From contig QEYB01000936.1 of the NCBI GenBank assembly GCA_017562135.1, positions 769,427-833,426 on the forward strand: DNA of 64,000 bases, in the 5' to 3' direction. Both the position numbers and the translations under genes were made by a program. Source of the stretch: Dipylidium caninum (lineage: Eukaryota; Platyhelminthes; Cestoda; Cyclophyllidea; Dipylidiidae). Below, piece by piece: positions 11,650-23,593 of the stretch (position 1 is its first letter; each line of letters begins with the position of its first letter). Under the pieces are notes generated by a model. The model worked only from the letters and a program-made list of their open reading frames with translations. It made no database searches and was not told where the DNA came from.

Positions 11650-14480
11650 GTCAGTAGCCATGGGTACACCGTCGTTCCACACTGAAGACTTATGTGAACC
11701 AATTTTGTTTTGGTAAATTTGTTACGCCCGTGTGTATACATTGAGCGATAAAAATAGAGGGCAGAACATCCGCCAAACAAGCATATGCTACGTGTCGAAA
11801 ATTTTTGTCCTAGACACCTGGCAGAACTCGCCGGCAGGCCTAATAATTCAGCCTCACCGAAAAGTCGTTTCCCATTTAAAGGAGGAGAAATGTATTTAAA
11901 GAGGAAGGTCTGGAAGAAACACAACCACTACTCCACCGGCGAATTAGTGTGTTAACAATCAAGACGCCTGGTTACTGGCGGATGTGTTGGATTTAGGAGA
12001 ATGACACGCGTATTTGGGCCTCTAGGAAAGTGAAGGAACTCTCAATCCCTCCGTGCATCTGCAACTGGAGGTGGAGACATGTGCAACGAGTTATGCATAC
12101 AAAATGGGCCAACAGTGTTAGTATGAAGAATGGCAGAATGCCATAAGTAACGCGGTGTAGAGTTATTATTCCGACAGCGCTGCCATTTGAGAGAACAGGA
12201 TATACATGAGGTATATTTGGATCAGCATCCTAGTTTGTCGGACACGCTAAAAACATCACAGTCATTTAATTATCGAAATACGTTTAGTGTCGTACTTTCA
12301 CGACGACGACGGGACACCTAGCTGTAATGCTGCGCGTTGCAGCACTCGATTTGGTCAAAATCTGCAGCCAGCGCCGTTCAATCATGTTGATGTGAGGTGA
12401 ATGGAAGAGGAACTCGTGAGTACCGCGGATGTTACGCCTTAAACACATATCATCGCGTGCTTTCTCAGAAAAACACACTTTCTCCATTTTGCAATCCCTA
12501 GTTTCCACTTGTGTCTTTCGGTGGAGAATTGTTGGTGCTGAGGCCGTGACAGTCAACGGCAAGTTCTACCACACTTTGCTTTGTATCTGTATGCCGCATG
12601 TATTTTACGCATGAAAGACCTTTGTGAGATAGGCAAGCGGGAAATACGTGAATCAGGCGAGCTCCGTACGTGGTACAAGTCCAAAATACGGACGGAACTT
12701 GGATGGAAGCATTACCAGACGATACCTGGTAAAGCTAAATTTCATGACAGCTGAAGTTTCGGTCGAAAGAAACTCAATGATTTTGCAATTACGCTTGCTT
12801 CGCCTTGTCTTTATGCCTTCCAGTCCTGCGACTTGCCATCCCCTGTCGACCGAATGTGGGCATTTTGCTCATTTCTCGCTCAATACGCGCCAATGGACAA
12901 AAAACAAACTGTTTTGTGGATGGGGATCGCAAACCAACATAAAATGCTTCAATTGCAAGTAATTCCTTATTGTAAGACTCATTTGGGAACGATAAAAGAT
13001 GATTCAAGATGCACCTAACGTCATTAATATTTGGTAGTTTGTTGCCCTTTATGAAGCACCATCAAAGTCACGAAAATGCAGTGGCAAATACTCGGTGTTC
13101 GGCTTACGGGTTAGACGTGGATCCGACGGCTTTGAACAGATACAACGTCTCGATCACGACACAATTAATCTTGTACCACCTTCCCTTATTTGTTATAGCC
13201 TACGCTACGAGGAACAACTGTGATTCCTCCACACACACAATTCGGAATCCCGTACGTCAAAATTTTTCTAAATAAGTAAAACTAATCACCTCGGAACCTA
13301 CGAGACGGGCGTCGTAATTGTAATTGTTCCCAGACGCTACCTGGTAAGGCTAAAATGTATTGCTGCTGAAGTATCAGTTGTCATATATTAGAGAAGTTAA
13401 TTTGTCAACAGTAACAGAAGCTTTATGATGTCTTCTTTGCGCCATCATACAGAAATATTGCGCCACGACAGTTGGCTGATTTTCTTTATAAATTTCTCCT
13501 CATGCGTTACATCAACTTTACGGAAGTAGAACTCAACCGCTTTCGTGATTTCTCCTGGCTGTTGGAAAGAATAATGAATTATCACCCCTTGGGTATTCAA
13601 TAAGATGGTGATTGCAACTTTCTGAAATTCCGGCCTAGCGACTTGCCCTCCGGGGTGTTTTTATCTACCCATTTGCATGACCACTTTCAATTGCCATATC
13701 AAACCAACTTTCCATCATAACTGATGATTTGGTGTAAACATAGCGGCAGTAGTCTATGCCTTAGCAACAAAAATGCTTTCTGCAGCTGCATCACTTTGTG
13801 GGGCAAACACAAGTCCCTGTTTTACCATTGTTTAGTGTACACAGACGTTTTGACGATACAGCCGTGTGGAGAATGCACAGAGAGAGTTGTGTGGGGCTCG
13901 GATTCCACAGTCGTCTTGAATTTCGCCTCATTATCTACATGGGCCGGTGTACCTCCTCGAGGCGCTTTGACGATAGTCACATTGACGTAACGAAATGCAT
14001 GGAACCGATATGAAGGACTTTATTTATGGCATTTATTCTCAAAGCCTAAGCAGCGTTAGGATCCACTTTGAACGAGTACAAGAGAAGTAGATGAAAATCG
14101 CGTTTTCTTTTCATCTGGACGGACGGGAAACAAAATAGAAATAGGGCTCTAACGCGAATAACTTATACTAAAAGTGTAAGATGAAGGTATTTGAAAGTAG
14201 AAATAAAAATGTCGAGCGCACATTACATTTTAACAATCGCAATCGAAGTTGAAAACCGACTGAACAGAAACACCCCTTTAATAGTCCCCAATTCAGTAGT
14301 TATTGGTAAATAAGATTTCACTGGACACGCGGCTGCACTTTGCCACAATGGACGTTGAGGCTTGATAGGAGGATTTTGCCTGACTAGACTGTACCCACCT
14401 CTCAAGTGAAATTTACGTTAAGTGGTCAGGTTACGGCGGAATCACAAATGAAGAGTATGGCCGAATATCAATAATTTTTT
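11650..14480. other. Diverged repeat-rich sequence, no gene called
   Basis: Contains a short duplicated block (around 12705-12770 and 13330-13390, both with CTACCTGGTAA/ATACCTGGTAA followed by GCTAAA and G-CTGAAGT). Sequence at 13930-14300 recurs diverged at 19130-19470. A minus-strand stretch near 12390 reads S-P-H-I-N-M-I-E-R-R-W and could be a transposase relic of the S-P-D-L-N-x-I-E type, but that is weak. No intact gene is supported. Confidence 0.4.
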
Positions 14481-14492
14481 GCTGATTATTAC

Positions 14493-14604
14493 CTGCTGTG
14501 AAATGGTGCTGATTTCACTGAAACCAAAACTTTCTGCCAGATTCAAAGCCGATTCGCCTTTGCCAGTCTTTGCATTCACCTTGGCTCCGAGAGACACAGG
14601 ACTA
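14493..14604 (-). CDS. Single ankyrin-repeat exon (partial gene)
   Basis: Between a plausible acceptor (TTTTAATAATCAG, ending at 14605) and donor (CACAGCAG|GTAATA at 14492) is a 112-bp open exon on the minus strand. It reads G-A-K-V-N-A-K-T-G-K-G-E-S-A-L-N-L-A-E-S, then F-G-F-S-E-I. This matches the ankyrin repeat consensus (G-A-x-V-N-x-x-x-x-x-G-x-T-A-L-x-L-A-x-x-x-G-x-x-x-I), a protein-interaction module. I could not find neighbouring exons confidently; a 60-codon frame at 14223-14405 downstream is one candidate terminal exon. It could be an exon of a larger gene with long introns or an orphaned remnant. Confidence 0.55.
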
Positions 14605-15447
14605 CTGATTATTAAAATCCCATGAAATGGCTATTCGACATTAGGATAATCGAGTTGACGAGAAGATCGCTTATAAGCACATTATGGAAGCATCCACTGC
14701 GGTCGTACAGACAGGTAATAACTGAACCGACGAGAGGGTGGGTGATATAACTCACCTGCAGCTAGAAGGAGACACACAATACGGCGTTAGCCCCTCCTTG
14801 CGGCCTCAATGAGTGGCCTGTAACCTTGGCTGGAGACAGTTCATTTATACATATTGAAATCCGTCCCGAAGCTTGATGCTGCACAGGCTACGATGCCTGA
14901 CGGTAATAGGAGCGTTTGACTTAGTGAATAAATGTTGCCATCTGTGAAGAAATGGAAGACTAGGCATAGTAGTTACATGAATTCCCAGACTAGCTTGCAG
15001 TTCTCTTGATATCCCTTCATCTAGGCGGGAGGGTGTAGTACGGAACTGCCTCGTAAGTACTTCAGTTTACTGAAATTGGCCTGATGGATAGACGAAGAAG
15101 ATCCGCCTTTACTTTACCGGCCGCCACAGTTAGACGACATTGGAAGGGGAGGCATAGGGAGGATGTTTCATCCGGAGTACCGTGAGTACAAAACTTATAG
15201 AAAACTCCGTTGGATTGATAATGAGCAGACAATACGTCGGATTCGTATTGTCAGGTAATCAGAGGAGTTGACGATGAACGGAGTGAATTAGCCTTCCATC
15301 ACTTCCGCAATGCGTGAATCGGCGATGATGAGACTACGTTGTGGTACACATTAGGAGAACTGAAACAACAATCGTAAGGTCTCACTGAGTAATATGTCTC
15401 AAGTCATATAAGCATATTTAACATTTATTAACCTCAGTGGCCTAAAA

Positions 15448-16348
15448 GTGTTGCCAGAACAAGCCCTCTCCATGGCATCGGCCTTGCTCTTCTACTTTGT
15501 CTGCTTTGATCCTGGTAACACGAGCGACGAGAACATTTCAGATCTGGTGGTCGTTCCATGTCCATGCGACTTCACAATGTTGAAATGCGTGTCAGCACAA
15601 CAGTGCCTCAAGCTTATAGTAAACACGTCTCTAAGTCCGCATTCACTAATGCTGCATCTTGGTACCTCATAGAAGAAAGAGGAGCAGAGTGACTTGTTTG
15701 AGGTGCTGCACGTCCTTCATCAACTTCCAGTCGTGTCCAAACTCATTAAAATCGTTCGTCCGCGACCAACTTAATTCGTTCCCATGCTTTCCCTCGCCCA
15801 TATTCAAGTACGACAGGCTGACTTCACTGTCTCCCACTTGCCTGTCCCTCACACTTGCTACACTATGCATCCTCGAGTTGCCTCACTCTCAAGCAGGTGA
15901 ACGGAACGACAGAGGCTGCGGCGAATGGTAATGAAGTGGTAACTTTGGGAAAACAAAAATATCTGCTTTCACGGCGGTTGCGTGACATTTATTTTCTTCG
16001 AAACTTCGACAATATTCTAGCATCGACTCTAAAACCGGTCGAATTTACGGCCATTTTGCTATGGCAAGTAAGTATGTATATACGGTGACATTTTATGACA
16101 ACTTTCATCTTTGCGACTCGTCATTCCAAACACTTTCTCTGTTTCTCTTAACAGTAAAAAACTCCTATCACTCGGATGAGGGAGGTTCTACCGAAATGCC
16201 ACATCAGAAATTATGACGAACATACTGAGGATGGAGGCGTGCATAGCGACGCCATCCTGACAGCGGCCCAAGATTCAGGAGTCTATAAAATTATCTTCGC
16301 ACAGCCATTCTACTCCGTTGTAATTCGGCCACTTTTACCGTATTCGTG
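15448..16348 (+). other. Cluster of open frames, possible unrecognised gene
   Basis: Open frames at 15448-15672 (hydrophobic after M-A-S-A-L-L-F-Y-F-V-C-F), 15855-16088, and about 16155-16348 follow one another on the plus strand. A good donor (CAA|GTAAGTATG, about 16069) and acceptor (TCTCTTAACAG, about 16154) flank an 85-bp gap. However, splicing them in phase 0 puts a TAA directly at the junction, so no complete model works. Frames on the minus strand (15667-15870) are also open. No domain recognised. Treat as a candidate only. Confidence 0.25.
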
Positions 16349-17306
16349 AGGTTCCAACTTCGCGTCTGGAACCAAAGCATTTGTGGAGCAACATCGTCTC
16401 TTTCTGAGTGGAGGATTAATGTGTTCTAGCAGCGGCTCGGCTTAATTAGACATTTGTGATTCCGGTAGGAAACACGCTTTATTTAGCCCAGTTAGTTACG
16501 AGCACACTTATTCCTCCAGATTGCCAAAATCGCCTAGCCTGCTTTGCCAACCATCAGGATTTCGAAGCAGCAATTAATCCTCAGTTCCGTCTGACTTTAA
16601 TCGTTTGGATCAATGCTAAACATTTCTTTTTCTCATTCGTCCGGTTTTAGAGCGCTTCACTTTTTCTAATGGCTTATTTTTGAAGGCTACAGGCATTAAC
16701 CACCGATTACTCTCCCATGTCTTCCCTTGTCTCATGGGAGTCGTACATTAACATCCTATGAAACCTTAATCATCGTCCTCGAATCCATCTTTTGCACTTT
16801 TCTTCTACCTCTTATTTTGTACATATTCCCTTTCCAACATATCCAGCATCATGCACTCCTCATGAAGATGGTAACGCACTTTCCCTTAGCAGCACAGACA
16901 ATCACATCCGCAACGAAATGTGTAAATAAGGTGATTTTGTCATATGGAGGAAGGAGAAATTTCGCTTACCAGAAGTGAGAGAAGTGAAGAATTGCCTGAA
17001 AAAATACTATCTATTTTAAAGGAAATTCCGAGATCACAACATTTTCATATAACCATGTTTAAAAGACGACAATGAGCTGTGAGGACATTGTGCCTTAGAA
17101 AGCTTCACAGGCCAGTTAGGATGAAGCAACATCGAAGAAAGAAAGGATATTTGGGGGGAGGCGGGCAATTAAACTGAAAGTTGCAAAAATAGAGCTTAGA
17201 ATAAAGTCCTTAAGCCAGGCAATGGTGAAGAATTGTTATTAAACAAAGAATGAAATTTAGTTTGCCACGGGGAGTAGGAAAGGCGGAAATTTAACGAGTC
17301 CACGTG

Positions 17307-17627
17307 TCAGGTCTTCTGCGAGGTTTGATACATGTAGGGAAACAAATTCTTCTCGGCTTTTCTGAAGATTCTCCTCAATCTGCGACGGATGCGGCGCCAT
17401 CCCGCCGGCATGAGGACTTCATTTTTTTCATTAAAATCCTCGTCTGACACCGCAACCTCTAGTCCTTTCTCGTCTTCGCCTTCATCGGGGTTCGAGACAC
17501 CAAATAGATCCGCCTCTAGTTGACTTGCCGCCCCTTCATCATCCACGAGGACGGCGGCTTCGGCGTTCCCCAGTAAGACAATTGCGAGGAGCGAAAGTAT
17601 ACAACTGGAAGCCAGAAGGCACCGCAT
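17307..17627 (-). CDS. Small secreted precursor with acidic middle and cationic C-terminus
   Basis: A single-exon frame of 106 codons. Residues 1 to about 24 form a strong signal peptide (M-R-C-L-L-A-S-S-C-I-L-S-L-L-A-I-V-L-L-G, then A-E-A). Residues about 28-72 are very acidic (D/E-rich). After M-P-A-G-W the chain becomes strongly basic (R-R-I-R-R-R-L-R-R-I-F-R-K-A) and could form an amphipathic helix. A TATA box lies 48 bp upstream of the ATG on the same strand. The layout (signal, acidic pro-region, cationic C-terminal segment) resembles precursors of host-defence or membrane-active peptides. It could equally be a nucleic-acid or glycan binding secretory protein. No homologue recognised and no second copy seen in the window. 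No clean AATAAA was found on its 3' side. Confidence 0.65.
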   Translation of the reverse strand: MRCLLASSCILSLLAIVLLGNAEAAVLVDDEGAASQLEADLFGVSNPDEGEDEKGLEVAVSDEDFNEKNEVLMPAGWRRIRRRLRRIFRKAEKNLFPYMYQTSQKT

Positions 17628-17674
17628 TTTGTCCCTGACTTTGTTTGGTCATGTTGCACACATTAAGGGGGACG

Positions 17675-17684
17675 TATTTATACG
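17675..17684 (-). promoter_or_regulatory. TATA box (GTATAAATAC)
   Basis: A palindrome-like TATAAATA core on the minus strand, 48 bp before the ATG at 17627, the same spacing as the array promoters. Confidence 0.6.
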
Positions 17685-17689
17685 CCAAC

Positions 17690-19950
17690 GGATGGTTTGT
17701 TTATGCATAATCAACACCGGTTGTGAGGGCGTCATTCAGCATGCATGAATATTGTAAACGTGTGTTTGAATCCGTGTGATCTTATGATGTAAATTGGGAA
17801 AACTTTTGTGTAATCTACGAAATTGGCTGACGCGGTATCCGTTTTAAGGGGACCCTGAAAGAGTCAGTTAAGGAAATATCCGACCCCTTCATTATTTCCT
17901 TTATTTCACTAACTGACACTCGTTCAATTTGAAAGCAACTGGAAGTTCATGAGTTTCCTGTAGGACAACCGTAGAGGGCAGAGATACGCAGTTTGCCGGT
18001 CACTGAGAGCGTAGAAGAATTTTGACCCCAAAAACCTATTTAAAAGTAGTCTCCCATTCCAGCGGTGTGTTTTAGTTAGTTGATAGGATTGAAATGCAAG
18101 GATGTAGAAAGTTCCACTTAAGCACAGTGTTTCAAATACAGAAAGAGGAATTTGGTGACATCTCCTGGCGTCAACTTGAAGAACATCCTTCAACTTGGTC
18201 AACATGGCACACCATCCATTCCATCTTAAAATACCTTCTATGACCGCTGTGAAGGAGACACTTGAATTAGGAATCTGTTGAGTCGCTTCCACTACAATTA
18301 TCGCGCATCAAATTCACTTCCTCACAGGGTCGGTAGAAACCACTTGCTCAGCTCGACCTGCTGTCCAGGTCTATCATGTGAGGCGTTTTTGTTTAATAAA
18401 ATTCCAGTCATCTACATGGCTTACCACTCGGTCTTAAATTAGCTCCATCATGCAAAAGACTTTTCTGAAAAATAGAATAACTTTGTCATTTTCTAGCTCT
18501 AGAAATGGTCTCCCTCGAGGAGTGAGGAAACGGGAACAAAGTGTTGGAAGTGATTTCAACTTCGTGTTAGTCGGGCAGAGGTGTTTTACTCCATTTCTAA
18601 CCGCTCACTCACCGGCCACAAAACTTTCAAGGTGCATTCAGGTGTAAAATCCTAAAGTGGCATTGAATACAATATAAAAGGTGCAATTTTTCACATTATT
18701 TATTGTAATCATCCCGACTACTTCCATTAGCATCAACGACTTTGTGGCGATAGACAATTTCAAAGCCATATATGATACCATTTCGGCGACTGTATTAGTT
18801 TGCCTTATAAATGATTAACAGAAACGCTGGGAGAAATAGTAGATGAATGCGAAGAATACTTCAGTCTTGTCTTGTAAAAAAAAACAGTTTATCTACGATA
18901 GGTGAAACTTTGTATGAGTGTTGTGGGCTGTTATGGGCACCTGCTCTTGCGATCGCTCACTTGCAGCCGTTTTATTTCGTACTTCAGGCACAAAGAAGTC
19001 CAATTCTTTTTTTTTATTTTTTGCAAGCAGATGATTCAAACAACCGCTTTAGTTAGTCACTGGTTCGGACCCAAGTTCACGAATAGTTATCCGTGGACCT
19101 GGTCGCCCAGTCGTTCGTAATACCTCCTCTTTATCAACATAGGCGGCTGTTCTCCCTCAAGGCTAGCGGATAATACGCAACTTGCCATAAGGCAATCTTT
19201 AGAACCAACATCGAGCATTTCTCTCATTATTAGACCCTTGCTTGAGCTACACTATGATTCACTTTGAACTCGTACAGAATAAACAGATGTAAATTGTGTT
19301 TTTCTTCCATCTGGCTTCGTCCAAGGTGAAATACAACCAAGCTAGCAGTACGAAAAAAATTGGCAGGAAAATCTCAGAACGGAGAAATCTAAAACCCATT
19401 TTACTATGTATTTATCTCCATCGCAGCTGAACAAAAGGTAAACATAAACGCCCCTTTCATGGTTTTCAATCTAGTGCATCCTTCAAGACTGAGGGAGAAA
19501 GAGCATGAATAGCCTTATCATCCATAATGGTTTGCCCAATGTCCCAAGCCACTAATAAGAAAGGGCGAAATGTGCGCCGTAGGACCACGGCCAAATGAAA
19601 GACGTGGAAATTCATTCGCTTTTAGGTCGAACTGCGGTTAACTGGCCGTTTGCTGATTAGTTAGGTTGGTTGATAGGTGGAATTGCCGCCGCTTTGTGAA
19701 CCTTCAAATGAATATACAAGTTTATAGGGTAAAATGTTTCAATAAAATAAAGCTGACTTCATAAAATCTGGTAAAATTTAGGAAGAGTGATGCATGAGGA
19801 TATGATGGATAAGGTGGGGTTGACCTGTCAAAGACAATGGCAACGTAGTACCTCGAGGAGTCAAATACCACTAAACCTGCTTATCTGTTTACGAGTGTAG
19901 GACTGAAAACAGAACTATAATCAGGGAGCCTAATCGAGAAATGTGGCCTT
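17690..19950. other. Repeat-derived intergenic sequence
   Basis: A 122-codon minus frame (17924-18292) is the longest; it has no signal peptide, known domain or splice-supported partner. The part at 19130-19470 is a diverged second copy of 13930-14300, about 5.2 kb away in the same orientation. No gene called. Confidence 0.35.
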
Positions 19951-19959
19951 AAGGACTTC

Positions 19960-20445
19960 ACATAAGTCTGTTGAAATCGACATAATGTCTACCAGAGGCT
20001 ACTAAGAAAATCAGCTATATTTCCCGAGTAGAGTGTACCTCCCTAAAATCATTTTACAATGGACCCTCAGACTAGACATGGAGGAGGTATTCAGGTCGAA
20101 AATGGATATTCCTCACATATTGGTTTTCAAGATGTGCCAGAAGGGATTGATGAGATGATAACGATATTTTGTACCTATGGAAGAGTGTCTCCCTATCGAT
20201 GGAGGTGAAGTTGATTTCATCCTCAGAGTATTCGCCAGAAGACCAGTTTTACGACAAAAGTCACCTCGATCAGTTCTTAGTAGAGAAGTCGATAGCCACT
20301 AGGACCAATCTCATCTGGCATGAAGAACTTGAGCGAATGGGACGTTAATCACAGAGGAAAAAATCGACATACCAAAGTACCTCCTAACAAGATAATCATT
20401 CTCGCTCTGCAACGTCGACATGAAGACGGCAATCGGCAGTTAGGC
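19960..20445 (+). repeat. Dispersed repeat, copy 1 (inverted relative to 61690-62200)
   Basis: This block matches the reverse complement of 61690-62200 over its whole length with scattered differences. Shared stretches include GATTGATGAGATGATAACG, GAACTTGAGCGAATGGGACG and TTAATCACAGAGGAAAAA. One frame reads F-Y-D-K-S-H-L-D-Q-F-L-V-E-K-S-I-A-T-R and W-H-E-E-L-E-R-M-G-R, which may be coding sequence of an old mobile element. No transposase or reverse transcriptase motif was recognised. Confidence 0.75.
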
Positions 20446-22340
20446 AACCAAATTGGTCGACAAAATTAGGGAATTTCCTTAGGCCTTGCAGTTGGCCCTC
20501 CGAAAACAATAACTTCTCTCATCTAGTGGGATTGGTTGGTGAGGGAGAGTGACTAGAACAAGTCGAGTAAAGGCTAAAACGAAGTTAATTACTTTCGAGT
20601 CACATTTGACAATGCGATTGGAAGGCATTATAAGCGTCTGTAGTCGCAAAATTGGAATGTGGACATTGGAAAAGAAAGTGAAACACTCGATTGTGCGCGG
20701 ATATTATGAGCACAGGTCGCCTAGCTGATATAATTGACGTGGTCCACTCATTTAGCACTCAAACACTATGAGCAGAATATGTGAAGATGGGAGACTCTGA
20801 AGAGCCTTTGAAATATACACCTTTTGAAGGCGCCCTCAATTCAACTATGACCGATCCACTTGGCTAGCAGCTAATTCAAATTTGTGGAGGTCTTCGATCA
20901 CCAGCCAAATTTCATATTCTTGGCAGTAGTAGTAGATTTGAAATAATAGACGCCCTGCCAGACATCAGTGTTAGTTTACAGATGCTTTGCATTAAACAGC
21001 ACCCCAGAATGAGGTGGTGGTGAAGTTACGTCGCGTTTCACGAATGATCCACCATGAAATGGGAAATAATAAATGCATTTAAATAGAATGTCTGAAATGC
21101 CATTACACGATGGTTGTCGTTCTTGATACATTCTAGTGAATGAAATCTTCGTTAAAAAACCTAGTTAATCCTCTAGCAATTTTTCCCTTTGGATCAGTCT
21201 TATTAGTTACAAATAGTGCTTTCAGTAGAACGGTAACACAAGTCTTGACACGAAGTTTCCAGTTGAAACTGTGGGGAAGGATGTTATGATGGCAACAAAC
21301 TTCCCGCGGATTCGCTGCGCCAAATCTCTTCGGCGTTATCTAAATAAAAGTGGATTGCAGATTTATCACTCTTGTAGCTGGCTATGCGGTATCACCTACT
21401 CCGGTGTACAGGCAAATAAGCATAGGAGAACTCGAGAATAGACCGTCAGAGATGGAGGAACGACCACTATATGAAACTAAATAAGACCATCTGATCTTCT
21501 TTGATCAGTAACTTTGAGACGTGTGGGTTGGCGTCAAGTACCTCAAATATTCTCCGGTCATGCGCGACCATCTGCATCGCCTACGGACATGAAATCGCGA
21601 TATTTTTGCTCCCAATTTCACCCATTCGTTGACTAACTGAACACCTCCACCATTGTATCCATCTCGAATCTCCATAGTCCTCTTCTCCCGTCCATCATTA
21701 CATCTGACGAGGACAGGTATTTTGGTGAAGAGATGTCAACTATTCGCCTTCACATCACGGACGTAGATAATCACCACAGTTGTGTCTGTCATGACTTGTT
21801 CCCACGAGTTGCGCTAACTAATTTTCATTAATGGTGGAACTCGGAACAGCCGCCCACATCAGCGACTTTAGCGACAAATAGACACACCCAGTTTATGTAT
21901 ATACACGCTTTTGAGTGTGAACGATGAAAAAATGTGCCACTAATCCCGACTTACGCTCATATCCTACCACCAAACACTCCCACTTCATTGCCTCGTGGGT
22001 ACGATGTCACAAGGGGTTGGAATGATGCGGCTAGGAGAAAATGGAGGAGAGATTTCCTTTGTTGTAAAAATGTAAGCGGCTAAAAAAGTTAGAAGATATC
22101 GTATGCCGTTAACATAACGGTGCCACAGTGGTTGATTTAATGTCGGCTTGTGAAAGTTTATCCACCCACACACTTCATATTCTTTAAACCCTATTCACCC
22201 AGCGAACAACCTCAACTGTAAACAACGTAAAGTCCTATTTCACTTCAGAATGTCATCATCTCATGCATCTCGACATGAAGGCTCACCATTATCATGCAAG
22301 TTGACGGTAAGTGCCTAGCGGTTGGAGGGGGGAGGCCTTT
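20446..22340. other. Intergenic, nothing recognised
   Basis: No frame above about 62 codons and no domain or repeat identified, apart from possible decayed family sequence near 21985-22300 on the minus strand described with the next feature. Confidence 0.35.
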
Positions 22341-22600
22341 TCAGGGGTTTTTTTTAGAGAATCTCACCTATATTCCTTGTTGCACCATGCAATTTCGAAG
22401 ATCCGGATGCTGCCGCTTTTATGACAAATGAAACACACACATCAAGACGTGTTGGCATAAGCGAGGGCATGAAAACGTATCGTTTGGGTGGAATTGCGAA
22501 GTCCAATAGTCTCAACATCAAACATTTGGCGTTTAAGGACGCAAATTTTGTACACTCCATCAAACTTGTCATTTTGTCTTTCACGCAGGGGTTCTGATTC
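22250..22600 (-). pseudogene. Array-family E2-like exon with decayed E3 start
   Basis: A minus frame ending at 22354 reads F-A-S-L-N-A-K-C-L-M-L-R-L-L-D-F and later Y-V-F-M-P-S-L-M-P-T-R-L, in the same order as the 5.85-kb protein (L-K-L-K-L-F-D-F, F-Y-V-D-P-N-C-I-P-S-E-I). It ends at a donor-like ATATAG|GTGAGA (about 22372). About 60 bp on, after CCGCTAG, comes M-I-M-V-S-L-H-V-E-M-H-E, resembling the E3 start, then a stop. No signal-peptide exon was confirmed. It is closer to the divergent 5.85-kb member than to the A-type copies. Confidence 0.4.
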
Positions 22601-22859
22601 TACCCTACACCTTTCTACGGGCCACTGTTTCAAAGATATGAAAATTAACATTACATTAACATGACCGAAGCGCGCGTTGTCCGTTGTTCACCCTCATTTT
22701 ATGGGATAATATTCTTGGTGGATGGGAAGTTACTTACTCTCGTGGAAGAGGAATACCGATGGGCCCAGTGGACCGCCATCTCGGTTGTCGCTGATAATGC
22801 ACAAAAAGTGGTTGCATAGTGAAGTGAGTAGCAGGATAAACTATGCAACACCTAGTGTC

Positions 22860-23350
22860 TTAACATTGTGAAGTCCACACTGATACCAGGTCACTTTTAA
22901 CTTTCGAAATTCTTTTCTTCTGGCTCTTCCGCATTCTCGTTTGCTAAAAAATGATTTATACTCATGAATTTTCAGTAAGGCAAATTAGACCGATTGTTTG
23001 GGTAGTGAGACAGAAAAAGGCCACGGTTTATTTCTATTAAAGACCCGAGTACAACAATCAAGATCATGACTGATGGTGTGAAATTGGGATTGTTTTGGTG
23101 TCCCTTTTGCGAAGTTGCTCCTCGTTTAAGTTGACTAAAGACCCGTCCAGAGTAGCAGTATATGCGTAAGAGTTGCCTTTATTCCTCATGAAACTGTAAG
23201 TCAACTGAAGTCAAACATGTGTTATTATCTTTTGCAAGTTGTGGTCGGGCCTCGCGTTCTCATCAGACAGATCCCTCCTTCATTCACACAGGTGGACCCG
23301 TCTCCGTCGAATAATTCAACTTCCTTCTCACTGATACACTGGTATCCACT
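22860..23350 (+). repeat. Segmental duplication, copy 1 (copy 2 at 25230-25800)
   Basis: Two blocks recur in the same order and orientation 2.4 kb away: one around CTGATACC(A/G)GGTC followed by TTCGAAATTCTT and CTTTTCCGCATTCTCG-like text, and one around AGAGTTGC(C/T)(T/C)TTATTCC followed by GTGTTATTA. The copies differ by substitutions and indels. Confidence 0.8.
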
Positions 23351-23593
23351 TCTCACTGACATTCCTTCCCCATACTTCTTCATTGTTGGCAGATCGATGA
23401 GTGTGCGGAATATTTTAGGCACCCGACGCTTGTGTAAGCCATTGAGATGGTCTCCAGTGAAAAACACACATTTCAAGGGAAAAACCCCACATTTGTAAGG
23501 GGAACCATGCCTCAAAGAAGCCGCAAACTTGAGTTGTGTATTAGACACTCGCTTAAAGCGCTTGATATCGTTAATCTTTTTTTCCACTCCCAA
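23225..23593 (-). other. Open frame with cysteine-rich tail, unrecognised
   Basis: A 122-codon minus frame with a basic N-terminal part and a C-terminal segment S-T-C-V-N-E-G-G-I-C-L then T-T-T-C-K-R. It has no signal peptide and no clear promoter. The homologous segment near 25.7 kb is broken, which argues against constraint. The plus strand is also open for 93 codons here. Reported because it is the longest frame in the region. Confidence 0.2.

Noticed and set aside
12284..12562. Tc1-like transposase reading S-P-H-I-N-M-I-E-R-R-W
   Set aside because: Only one short motif-like match; no other transposase blocks or terminal repeats nearby.
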